From: Thereva unica
Taxonomy: Eukaryota > Arthropoda > Insecta > Diptera > Therevidae
Assembly (NCBI GenBank): GCA_949987705.1
Contig: OX465283.1
Location: 2,460,207 to 2,524,206 of the forward strand
Length of the DNA: 64,000 bases
Direction of reading: 5' to 3'
This document shows positions 46,764-57,900 of this stretch, piece after piece (within the stretch, counting starts at the first letter, position 1; every line of letters begins with the position of its first letter). Position numbers and translations under genes: made by a program. The notes beneath the pieces were generated by a model that was given only the letters and a program-made list of their open reading frames with translations, was not told the DNA's origin and made no database searches.

Positions 46764-47869
46764 AGCCCTAACTATAATGATCTTAAGACATCATAAGATT
46801 CTTCGTCATATTCTCTTAAGACTGGTTAATTAACTGTCAAATCTTAAGCTCAACTATAGCCCTAACTATAATGGTCTTAAGATACCTTAAGATTTTTTAC
46901 GCTCCTATGAAATGTCATAATACCAACTATAATGGCCTTAAGCAATCTTTCGTTAACTTTTCCCATCTTTCGTCAAGTCTTAAATGTACGGTAACGAGCG
47001 TACAAATCTTAAGCAGTCATAAGAAAAGTGTAACTTTCTTTAGTGTTTCTAGTTGCAGAAAACGTTTTTTTGCAAAATGAATAATTTGGAGTTATTAAAT
47101 AATTTGGCGTTATTAGTGAAATTGGTAGAAGATGTGAAAAAAAACCTAGAACGTGTTGTGTAACAAAAATAAATAAAAAAACAGTTTTGAACTAATTCAA
47201 TCAGTTCTTCATTAAAACTATTGTTAATTTCCATTTTTTTAATTTACTGGACGCTTTCCCAGACTCGATTTGTTTACCTTTTACAAATGTCAAAACGTCT
47301 TAAGGTTATTATAGCTGAGCTTAAGATTTGACAGATAATTAACCAGTCTTAAGAGAATTTGACGAAGAATCTTATGATGTCTTAAGATCATTATAGTTAG
47401 GGCTTATAATAGCCTTAAGACGTTTTGACATTTGTAAAAGGTAAACAAATCGAGTCTGGGAAAGCGTCCAATAAATTAAAAAAATGGATATTAACAATAG
47501 TTTTAATGAGGAACTGATTGAATTAGTTCAAAACTGTTTTTTTATTGTCTCTACTTATTTTTCTTACACAACACGATCTAGGTTTTTTTTCACATCTTCT
47601 ACCAATTTCATTAATAACGCCAAATTATTTAATAACTCCAAATTATTCATTTTGCAAAAAAACGTTTTCTGAAACTAGAAACACTAAAGAAAATTACACT
47701 TTTCTTATGATTGCTTAAGATTTGTACGCTCGTTACCGTACATTAAAGACTTGACGAAAGATTGGAAAAGTTAACGAAAGATTCCTTAAGGCCATTATAG
47801 TTGGTATTATGACATTTCATAGGAGCGTAAAAAATCGTAAGGTATCTTAAGACCATTATAGTTAGGGCT
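46764..47869. mobile_element. Self-nested MITE: one copy inserted into another in inverse orientation
   Basis: Both copies are about 550 bp with ends AGCCCTAACTATAATG and CATTATAGTTAGGGCT. The inner copy occupies 46858-47404. The outer copy is split into 46764-46857 and 47405-47869. Segment 46764-46857 is the reverse complement of 47311-47404 (about 3 mismatches in 94). Segment 47405-47869 is the reverse complement of 46858-47310, apart from a small indel. Three-base duplications flank both insertions: AAT around the outer copy, TAT around the inner. Three-base duplications point to a PIF/Harbinger-type transposase. Each copy holds a small open frame of about 60 codons (starting MEINNSFNEELIEL or MDINNSFNEELIEL), probably a remnant of the parent element. 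Confidence 0.85.
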
Positions 47870-48462
47870 AATGTTCTGAACGGCTCGGGTGCTTGTTATG
47901 AAAACCGAGCTTGAGAGCTTAACTGCTCGAAATTGTGCTCTCAGGAGCTGGAGCCATCCTGCAAACGATCGCCAAACTTAGAGAAATGCTCTAAAGGATG
48001 AGGCCAAGGCTTGATTTGAATTGTAGTGCAATTGGATGTACGGAATATTACTGCCAGAGCTAACAAGCTTCTTGGGTCTACAAATGAAAAAGCTAAGCAA
48101 TTCAACAACGTTTTTTTATGTGTAAGACTAGAGTCTTAGGAAAGGCCCTTTATACTGTGTCGACAATCTATTTTCTTCAAAGAGAATTAAACGTCGAATA
48201 GCAGCTCTAGTCGGGGAAGGAAGGAACTGCCACAACCTAACCGCGATATTTTTTAGTCCACCTGCTCCCAACCATTACTGTCGCGACTTTTAGACATCGG
48301 GGAGTGTTATGCCTCCTGAAATGAGTTGAAACTCATCAACCAACCGATGCGACATGCGCTTTGGTGGAGCTTAGGAAGGCTATGACAGGAGGAATAAGGA
48401 ATGTAAAGAAGGGAGAAGAAAGAAGGAAAGTTATGTAGGTGGGAAAGTGGAAAAGCCGAAGA
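47870..48462. other. No gene seen
   Basis: The first 80 bp have the CTCGA/GAGCT-rich vocabulary of the foldback at 45928-46155. The rest lacks coding signals. Probably intronic or intergenic. Confidence 0.4.
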
Positions 48463-48545
48463 ACCGTGGGGCTGGTCGAGTTTCGAACCCGAGACCTTTG
48501 GGATGGTAGCCAGACGCCTTACTCCTTAGGCTAACAAGGTTGGGG
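48463..48545 (-). repeat. tRNA-derived SINE head (A and B box)
   Basis: On the minus strand TAGCCTAAGGAG (48533-48522, A-box-like, with GTAAGGCGTCTGGCT following) is separated by about 33 bases from GGTTCGAAACTC (48489-48478, B-box-like). The string resembles an arginine-tRNA D-arm followed by a degenerate anticodon arm. The anticodon stem cannot pair properly and the acceptor stem is absent, so it is not a functional tRNA. The likeliest source is a tRNA-related SINE; its tail was not delimited. Confidence 0.55.
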
Positions 48546-48835
48546 TTTGGGAAAGATGGAAGAAGAAACGACGACACCCCCTATAAATTCGAACGGGTAA
48601 AACAATTTAACTACCTTAACTTTAAGATAACTATGTGAAACGATCGACCTATTAAGGAGCGTAAACGCTGTAAATAGAACATACTAGTCACTACTCTCAC
48701 AGTAGTAGTAGTAGTAGTAAGCATGAGGAATATGGAGTATCGGCCTAGCCAGTGAAGACAATGCATGAAGTATACGATAAAATCAAAGAAGGTAAACTGT
48801 CAGCGCATGGCAAGCTGCTGCATCTTTTCAAGGAT
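48545..48835 (+). pseudogene. Family B LINE, heavily decayed copy
   Basis: AGAAGAAACGACGACACC, then TTCGAACGGGTAAAACAATT followed by TAACTACCT, match the family B copy at about 29635-29710. Further scattered matches include AATAGAACATAC, a GTAGTA run, GTGAAGACAATGCATG and CATGGCAAGCTGCTG, in the same order as 29770-30060 but with most sequence between them deleted. Stops throughout. Confidence 0.6.
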
Positions 48836-49155
48836 GCGGAAAACATTTAAATCTTCTATGGATTCGCTGAAATAGTTGAGTTGGTTCAGTCGATACTATA
48901 GCACTTGCTTGCTGGAACTTAACATTAGTTTTACAAATTATGCTTAAGTTACTTACTAAACTGAATCGTTCAAGACTTGTTGAACGGTGAATATCTTACT
49001 AGAACAACGAATTTGGTTTGGATCAACCAACTCTGCCATAGGAACCCAATACTCAAATGCCATCTAAACACGAAACTCAAGTCTAATAAAAAACGAACAA
49101 AAATTAAAAGCAGGAAACAAAACTTAAGAAAAAGAAAAACCAAAATCATATTTAC

Positions 49156-51205
49156 TTGGTCCAGTTGATAGCTTCAATTGCCCTCCATCCTTAAACATCT
49201 CAAGAGCTCGCATTACGACATTCTCCAGGCATTCGCATTCGGAAGGACTTATTAAAATTTTGATTTCCTTTTTTTCACCCTTCGATTTCTTGCCACTTCC
49301 GCGGTCGCAACTTCCGCCGGGGCCACCACCATCAGGGGGTCCACCACCACCACCACCACCGGGGCCACCACTACCACGGCCACCAGCACCACTACCACGG
49401 CCACCACCACCACCTCCATCATCGCTACCGCCTCCTCCACCGCCTTCAGGACCCGAGCTGCCATCACGAGCAGTATAGTCCCCACCATCACCGGGATTAT
49501 TCTCCCCAGTGCCACCATAGTCATCACCATCTCCCCTATAATCATCTCCATCTCGTCCCCCCACTCCTTCGTCACGATCACGATCATTATAGTAATCGTC
49601 CTTATTCTCCCCAGCATACTTGTCCTCATTGTCCTCCATGGCATCCTTCGCTTCAACGCAGACATCTAAATCGTCGTCAGAATCACTAATATCAGAGTTG
49701 TTGGTGAATTTCTCTTCCAGTTCCCGTATCTTCGACTCGATAGAACTAATGGACAGACTGTCCTTTTCGGCAGATTGTAGATTTGCAAGCTCCTTGCATG
49801 TGGTCGGTGCACAAACATTCAGGATTAAGTTATCCCTCTCGGCGGGCGAATGGAAGCCTTTGGGTATCTTTCCCGATGTCGGCACGCAAATATCTGGACA
49901 GGCACGTGCTTCTATTATAACCGGTGGCGCCGTATAAACGCAATCATCGTCAGAAATTTCAGGGCTATAAGAGATTAGCTTCTTATCACGAATTTGAGCG
50001 GAAGACTGGTACACCACGTTGTTCAGATACTGTGACTCCTCCACAACTTCCGAGAAAATCTTGGAGAATCCTTCCTGGGAGACGGTGTATTCCGTGGTCT
50101 CCGATAGTCCCTTTGACGTTCTCGACGGCTTGTTATAGTCTAGGTTATTGGTAGTGCTAACATCCTCCATCTTAGAACTTCTTTCATTCTGTCGTGGCAA
50201 TTGTTGTTGCTGCTTGTTGTTTTCGTCACCTGGACGAGAGGTTGGATCATTCGGTTCTGACTGGACATCCGCCTTCACACGAGTAGGACTCCTGTCGTCC
50301 CCTTGCATAACTGTGATATTGACAATAAGTGGCATCTTTAAGAGGTAATCAGTCTCTTGTGGCTTTACCGACGCAGTCGTTGAAGCGACATGCCGGCACT
50401 TGTTTTTGGTCGCCATTTTCTTCTGCTTACAGCAGCACGACGACGACTTCTCTGCTTCACTGGTAATTTTACAATCGTATTTCGGTGATTGGCCGGGAAT
50501 ACTCTTGATGCCAATACTGCGCTTTGTAGCCAGTGCTTTTTGGAATACATTCTTCTGGATGTCCATATCATCGTCGGTCGACGAATACGAAACGTCCTTA
50601 GCAGATATTGAATCATTCAAGCCAGTCCCTGGCAATGGCTTCTGGCATTTTCCTGAACTGGTCGCGACATTTTTGGCTGGTGGTCTATAGGCTGGGGTGG
50701 GCTGCTGTGGAATATACATTGGTCTTGATCCACTATTTCCAACCCGTCCGAAAGTCTCCTCTTGTTGATCGTAGTACGATTCATTTCCAATTTGCTTTTC
50801 TGGCTTCCTGCTACCCGATGGTACATCTTCAACAGATCGATATGGTGATGCAAGTGTGTCATTCCCTTTACCGCCGCCACTTCTGGCCCTATTCATCATT
50901 GCGTTGAGAGCATCGACACCCTCCCGAATATGATCGAGGGCAGCTTTAAACCCTTGCATACTACTGACCTGGATCATCTCAACAAGACCCTCATTTGCTG
51001 GTCGAATGGCCTGGGATTTTATAGTTCGCAGTGCTGATGGCTCGTTGCGAGCTTCACAGACATCGTGGAATATGTCCTGGCTGGGGCCCGGTTTATTTTT
51101 AGTAAAATCTCTTCTTCTTCTAGCTTCGTCACGGGCTCGCTGCAGTTCCATTTTAACGGGGCAAAGATTGTCTTCGCATACAGCATATTCATCATCTTCT
51201 TGCAT
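49156..51205 (-). CDS. Large acidic, Gly-rich protein exon, possibly 5' part of the fibronectin-III-like gene
   Basis: An uninterrupted frame of about 683 codons from the ATG at 51205 (MQEDDEYAVCEDNLCPVKME). The frame stays open to 51307 without another ATG, so an upstream exon with an acceptor near 51250 is also possible. The frame runs to a donor-like CCAA|GTAAAT at 49156/49155; reading past it gives only 10 further codons. N-terminal 60 residues are charged and helical (ELQRARDEARRRRDF). A Ser/Thr/Pro-rich middle follows, then a short Cys cluster (SSCCCKQKK). A coil (SIESKIRELEEKF) precedes an Asp/Glu-rich segment and a long Gly tract (GGGGGGRGSGAGGRGSGGPG), then ECECLENVVMRALEMF. No enzyme motif. 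The donor leaves one base, which fits the two-base start of exon 44130. The splice would give GPS-LTIVK. That join is inference. Confidence 0.65.
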
Positions 51206-51307
51206 TGCTTGCTTTTTGACAAGAATTTGGACCAAACTTTGTATAACTAATATTCGGCTATCGAAACAATTGGCTCTATTATCATGTACTCTATAATTTT
51301 TGGACAA

Positions 51308-51879
51308 AAATAAAATTTTAAAACAAAATTTTATGAATACATGCCTTTATAATGACATTATTATCAAAGATGACTTGATTCGACAACGTGTACTTTATCG
51401 CGCACTTTACACAAAATAAAAACTATGCGACGTCACATAGGGTGCTTAATTTTCAACTCTTTTTAGCATCTTCACGATTTCTGTAATAAAGAAGGACTGT
51501 GATGTAACGACATCATAAACACTTGAATACTGTATGTGGTAATCCAGTCATGCTGGAAACCCCGTAGTGGCTGGTCTCACGAAATCGGGGTAGACCACTT
51601 ATTGCTCTACAGCCCATATTTAACCTTTGATAAAAATGCCTAGGGTTGGAGATGACCTCATTTGTTATTACAATAAAGCCGATGAGAGTGAAAAATGAAC
51701 AAATACTTAAGAAAAAGTGAACTATAGAACTTATGCATAGAATTAAAAAATTGATATATATCTGCGTCCTCAGAGAGGAATATACCAAACTGAAAACTAC
51801 AAAAAGTACGTCAGTACCACATACAAAGGTTGTAGTAAGAATATACAGCAATATAGTCCAATAAAGAGAAACTATATAA
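51308..51879. other. No gene seen
   Basis: AT-rich. The minus-strand frame 51513-51887 is hydrophobic throughout (many I, L, F, Y) as AT-rich non-coding DNA often is, and I do not call it. Confidence 0.45.
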
Positions 51880-53390
51880 TAAAACAAATCCTTCGAAGAT
51901 GCTGAGAATACAATATCAACTATTCATTGATTTCAAACAAGAATATGACAGCATCGACAGGGAAAAAATGTATGTGACAATGCTGGACGTACACACACCC
52001 TAGAGATAGTTAAATTAACGACAATGACAATGAAAAGTACAAAGTCCTTCCCAGTAAAGCAGGGCGATGGGCTGGAACCCATCCTATTTAATCTCTACCT
52101 AGAAGAAGTAATTCGCAAAGTAAACATTGATGTGAACGCAACCCTGCTTAACAAATCAAAACAACTGGCAGGATATTCCAACAATATAAACTGCCTTGCC
52201 AGATTACCGTCAAATCCTTAAGAAATATTCACGGAATTAGAAGATGGAGCCAAACATATAGGGCTGCAAATAAATGCAGACAAGAGTAAAATTCTAATTC
52301 AGTCAGAAGAAGAAGATATCACAACTCGACCTGGGGGATTATAACTTCGAACGGGTAAACCAATTTAGAGGACAGTGCCGGCGGATCATGTTGTGCCCGG
52401 GTGGGCTCCTCTGAAACTGTTGTTTGGGAATAACCTTTCCTAAAACGAAAAGATGGTAGGACACTTCACTGTGAATTAGATTCTGGGTCAACGGTGTAGA
52501 GAACAACATGGATTGTCCTAGGATCTCTCCGGTAGAACTCAATGTATCATGATGTGTTAGGGCTACGCCTCGCTGGTCTGCCGTTTGCACAAAGATGTAG
52601 CTGTACTGATTAGCAGCCTGAGAAAACAAGTATCCGTAAGAATCAAGATATGGGTACAGATAATTCACACACAGCTCGCCTTAAGGTATCTGGGAGTGAT
52701 GTTCGACCAGAGGCTTAATTTTAAAACACACTTTCAGGGCATGGCGGATAAAGCTTCCGCCGTTTATGCAGCAGTTCCGAGAATGCTGCTTAATGTGGGG
52801 GCCAAACCTACCCGTCGGCTCCTGTTGGTGAGGGTGGTTAGCGCTTTCCTCAGTGGGTAGCACGAGGCAACAAGAAAGGGGGCTAACAGCAGAAAATAGA
52901 GGGCCGCATATAGACTAAAGCCGGCCTGATGAGAGAAGGTTTGGGTCTTTATGATCCAGAATATGTTAGAGAGGAGATAAAGTTAGTGCGGCGGCAGATG
53001 ACGCACCGCGAGTCTGTAACGTATTGGCAAGGCTTATCACAGACTTATTCCAAACGTAGATAGTTAGGTTACCAGGGAGTGAGTAATTTTACGAGTGTGT
53101 ACTGCTACCCACCATACCCACATTATCCACCTGGGGTCCACATTAAGCGAAGACAACGATGGAGCGATAGACGTACAAAGAAGAATAAAAGCCGCAAACA
53201 GAACATACCAGTAATTAAATCTAGAGACATCCACAGAAAAACTAAAATAAGAATCTACAAAACCATCATACGTACACTAGCTACGTATAGGTGGAGTATT
53301 TCCCAGAAGCGTGGAGTATCTCCCAGAAATCCGCGGACAAGATGGATATATTTGAGAGGAAGGTTCTCCTCCGAAGGCTACTGTACAAAA
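51880..53390 (+). mobile_element. Family B LINE copy split by an R1-like insertion
   Basis: The left part (51880-52368) aligns with 29160-29700 of the better copy: AAATCCTTCGAAGATGCTGAG, the IDFKQEYDSIDR-like motif A, KQGDGLEPILFNLYLEEVIR, and GYSNNINCLAR where the catalytic YADD has become YSNN. The right part (53126-53390) resumes at ACCTGGGGTCCACATTAAGC with the DNA for RDIHRKTKIRIYKTIIRT and ends at FERKVLLRRL. Internal deletions and a small tandem duplication of the GTGGAGTATTTCCCAGAA segment near 53290-53330 are present. Between the parts lies a foreign R1-like fragment. Confidence 0.75.
52369..53115 (+). mobile_element. R1-like LINE fragment (family C, copy 2) nested in family B
   Basis: Starts with GCCGGCGGATCATGTTGTGC like the copy at 41344. 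From 52585 the frame reads SSLRKQVSVRIKIW, LRYLGVMFDQRLNFKTHFQG, MADKASAVYAAVPRML, NVGAKPTRRLLLVRVV and stops at 52860. This is the post-RT segment of R1-clade ORF2 (YLGVMID-R-L-F ... KAS ... SRRLLL). The catalytic core is missing. Diverged sequences around the junctions (AACCAATTTA at left, CCCACATTAT at right) could be a worn target-site duplication. Confidence 0.65.
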
Positions 53391-54976
53391 AATAATAGTT
53401 TATTCTTTTCTGTTAGTAGTTTGATGACTTAACGCAGCCTCACGTTAAGTTGGTTCGAAGAAAAAGGCTTTTAGTTCTGACTGATACCACACTCTCAGCA
53501 CAAGAACTCAATGATCTTTGATGCTGATCATTAAAAACAGAGCACAGAATTCATAGAAGATATCAAACACATAACGAAGCTTTCGCAACCGAGCTCAACA
53601 AGCCCATTGATTACTTACCCGCTTACCCTGTGGTGAGACTCAGCGGTGACTTATGCCAAGTAATCAATTTTCGAACATGGTACATTAACTTCTGATTCGA
53701 CCGGTAGCTACCACGGTGAATTCTCGAAAATTCCCTCTCTATTCTGGAGGTTGTCTTCTCTCGCTAGTTCACACACCTTCCAAAGTTGCCACCACTTCTG
53801 CCTTGAAGATACTGGATCGGGCTCATAAGCAGTAATGTAAACATCATCCTACTGTATGCTGGAGGTCATAGGAGAGCTTATGAATTAGCAAGAAAGAATT
53901 CGAATATGGATGCCTATTTAGCGGAAAGGGTAAATGTGCGGTTAAAAGTCTATTTATCACTTCCTATCCTGCGCCGACGGAAAATGGAAAGGATTAATAA
54001 TATGCAAGACGGCCAAAAGAACAAGGCCGCAAGACAACAAAACTGATAAGCTCCCTAAAACTGTCCCGCGGCCAGAATAGCCAGAACTATAGCTGTGTTT
54101 ACAGTACACTGGCAAATAGAATGAACATCCCAATAAAAAATAAACTGATGTTTACTTCGGGTGCAAATGTCGGAGACTAGCTAGGACCAGGCACAGTTCA
54201 TTTGGCAACCACGCACTGAACGAGCTTGAAGACCTAGTAATAGAGAATCCAACGAACGACCACAAGCAAATGTAAAGTTTTTGGGTTGGAGAACTGATTT
54301 ACCTAACTTACTTGCATAAGGAAAGCAACCAAATAATTTTGAAATTTGATAGTTTGGGAATATGGCAGCTTGGAAAAAGAGATGTTGGGTAACAATTAGA
54401 AGCACGAAAAGTACGATTTATCCGTGTATTACTGAAATATACTATGCGAGATAAGATGGGTCATTATCAATCCTGTTTTTTCACGCTTAAAACTCAACAT
54501 TTCGTAGAGTATGAAAGTAGGTACTGCGGCACTTACACGTGTGAACCAAAAACCCAGTTCTTAATAGTCGATTTAATGGCTATTTCATGGACAATCAATA
54601 GTAATTAAATGATAATAATAAAATCCATTAAGTAGGCGGCAATTAAGATCCGGGTTTTTGGTTCCCTCACCTAAGTATCGCAGAACCCACTAAAACAGAA
54701 GTCAAGGTAGTTAGGTTGGTTGTTATTGATTCAGTTACTGAAATATGGCCAATTGAAAGCTAAGATATCACAAATAGGTACATAAGAAAAAAATAAAACA
54801 AGAGTTTTAAAATATCCAAAGTAGATTAAAAAAAAATTTCAAAATAACAATCTCTCAACAATTTCATTTCTAAAACACAAAATAGAAAAAAACTGAATTT
54901 TGAACATTAAAAATTTTGAACATAACAATTATTATCATTTTTCTTTTCTTTTTAATAATGTTATGAAAATTGCCGA
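53391..54976. other. No recognisable gene; 3' flank of the coiled-coil gene
   Basis: No motif-bearing frame. The last 200 bp before 54976 are very AT-rich and form the 3' untranslated region or flank of the minus-strand gene ending at 54977. Confidence 0.5.
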
Positions 54977-57900
54977 TTATTGCTTTTCCGGATTTTCATC
55001 TTCATCTTCTTTTTTCGATCTATCAGCCGGGAAATAAACAGCGCAGCGCAGTTTGGCATCACTCGATTTCTTATAATATGCGAATAATTTATTTATAATT
55101 TCTTCTTCGAATTTCTTTATAGCCTACAGAAGACAGAAGAGAAATAGAAAATGAAACTTTAAGAGGAAATTTTAAGAGAAGAGAACAAACCGAAACTTTT
55201 AAGGGCTTGAACATATCTTCAATTATTTTCAGACAACGCATCGACTTGACAATTTCATCATAGGACTTGACCATTTCTGTGAGATTCTCTGACGACTTGG
55301 CGGCGGTGCCAAGTTTTAGTGTTAGCTTAACGCAATTCTTAAAAACTTTATCGGATTTATAAAGTTCTTTCAGTTTCTTTTTAGCCTCACGAACTTCAGG
55401 GGTTTTCTTTAGTTCGCTACATAGAAGTTTCAGGAGCAGTTTAATAGCATTCGATTTTCGAATTGAGGCGTCTGATGAGCGTCTTGATGGCCGTGCAGCT
55501 TTTCTATCCTTTTTATCTTGTAAATATTCAACACTAATTAATTCTTCAGAATAACGATGACTACTATCTGAACTAGACATAACAGTGCTGTTCGATGATA
55601 GAAATAGAAGATTATCTTGGAAGTTCTTACTGATATTTTCAATCGAAGATTTTTCCGATGACAAGGGTATTGTGGATTCAAGGGATGTATTATCGAAATT
55701 GTTACGCAACAAGACGGTGTCACCTTTACTTTTGAATGCTTCATTGATTTTCATAAGAATAATCCGCTCACGATTATCTGGAGTTATTTCATCACTTACG
55801 TCATCACCTAACGATGTTCCAGTGATTAAGTTGCTGACACTGTCAGTAATACGTGTAGATGGACCTCCAGCTTGATGGAGGATTTCAGTACCGTTTAAAA
55901 TTTCTACTAATCGTTTCGAATCGGCTTCGAGAACAGTTTTCATACTACCTAGATTTGAATCGGTTGTCGAGTCGTTATCGATAATGTTTTCTGGCGGAAC
56001 TTCGAAATATAAAACAGGACTAACAGCAAGTCCTGTTGATGGCTGAGGTGGATTATCGACATCGAAGAATATATCTGGCTGAAATGAATCTTCCGATAAC
56101 ATTTGTTTGTCCATCGGAGGAGCAGTAGTATTGATATTTTTGCTATCATTACTATTTTGACCATCATTGGTATTTTTACTATCATTATTACTGCTATTAG
56201 TTACTGTGACTATTTTTAATATTTCCGTTGTTATAGAATTAATAATCTTATCTTGTTTCTCTTTTAAGAATTGATTTATTTGTTTCAAATCGCGATACTT
56301 TTGAAGCCCTTCAATGTCATCCACCGAATAGCCAGCACTAAGCCGAGTTATTTCGTCATTGATGTCTTCTGGGTCTATTTGGAAGTCAGTAAAGCCATCG
56401 AATATGACTTTCTCATCCAAGCCACTTGGTCTATAAATGAACATTTCACCACCAGTTTGTGCTGAATATGTTTCACTCTCTCTCGGTGAGTCATCGGTTC
56501 CTTTTGCTGAATACGTTTCTTCACTTTTATTTTCAGCGTCTTCCTTGTCTAGTATTATTGCATCATTTGTCTTAATTTCGGCTGGTGTTGCCGGTGTTGC
56601 TGGTGCTGCTGGTGTTGCCGGTGCTGCTGGTGCTGCCGGTTCTTCCTGCTCTCTTGCTGTAAATACTTCAGTTTCGCTCTGTGTCTCATGCAGCTTTACT
56701 GAAATTGATACTTCGCTAATTTTAGAAGGGCCCTTTGCTGTTGCTGTTTTGCTCTCCTTAGTCGCTGCAATTTTGTCTTTTGCTGATGTTTTAAAATCCT
56801 TAGACGAATCTTTGTTTCTTGCAGATTTAGTGTCTTTAGAAGAATCAATTTTATCTCTTGCTGTTTGTGTCTTACTCTTACTCGAATTAGGCACATCCCT
56901 TGCTGTATACGTCTTACTTTCGTTATCCGCCTCTTTTATGACTTCAATAGCGCTATCTTTCAAAATATATATTTCACCTATCTTAAAAGTACTTTCAGCT
57001 ACCTGAACGCTATTATTAGTATTGTCTTTCGGCGCCAGCAGTCCACTATTAACAATCGCATCCTCAGGCTCTCGCACCGAATATACCTCACTCTCTCTAG
57101 CACTAGCATCCGGCATTTCTCTTGGTGTATACAATTCCTTAATATTCTCCGATGATGAACCCTTGCCATCTTTCGTATAACCAGCACTTAACCTCAGTGC
57201 TTCCTGTTGTCGACTCAATTTAGCAGTTTCAATATTTCGATCAGTTCCCTTCAATGTTCTAGGTGTATCCAAATCCCTTCGATCTCTTTCTGGTGCATTA
57301 TCATCATCGAAATCATCATCACTATCAATGATGCCCAATGAGAAACCTCCGCTTAACCTATCACCACCATCGTCCTTTTCATTGTCTTTCCCATCACCCT
57401 TTTCATCGTCATCGTCACATACCTGGAAAGTACCGTCTTCCTTTGGTGTTTTAACAACTTTTGTTAAATTCCTTATCTCTGCAGCGATTTCCAGCATTTC
57501 TTCCTGATCCTGACATTGGTCACAGTGCTAAAACGAATATATTTTATGTGTTAATGAAGTAGTTTTAAATATTTAGCATAAAAACTAGTCTTTCTAGTCC
57601 CTCTTACCTCCATTTCAGCTATACATTTAGCCAACAGATTAGCAGCCGCACATAGCCCACCACCAGTGGTCTCAGCGCACATTTCCTCTGCCAAATTCTT
57701 ACAGCCAATTCCCATTTGCTTTAATCTTTCTTGACAGCTTAGATACTCGTCTTTGGTTCCAATTTCATCCATCAAATTCTTAATTTTCTCCTCGTCCATT
57801 TCCCGCAGCCTCTGCATTTCGCATAATTGTTTCTCTAGAGTAGCAACCTCTTCCCTCAGTTCCCCATTGGTTACTTCAGAATTGCAAAGGCATTTCTTCG

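Noticed and set aside
48463..48545. A functional tRNA gene on the minus strand
   Set aside because: A- and B-box-like strings are present but the anticodon stem has mismatches and no acceptor stem can be formed; kept only as a SINE-like head.
49260..49478. Proline-rich plus-strand frame opposite the Gly tract
   Set aside because: It is the antisense shadow of the GGT/GGC-rich stretch in the minus-strand exon.
51513..51887. Hydrophobic 124-codon minus-strand frame resembling a membrane protein
   Set aside because: Composition is what AT-rich non-coding DNA yields; no start context, motif or splice evidence.
56437..57006. 189-codon plus-strand frame rich in Ser, Val and Ala
   Set aside because: Antisense shadow of the repetitive acidic exon 55191-57527; low stop density there is due to the biased composition.
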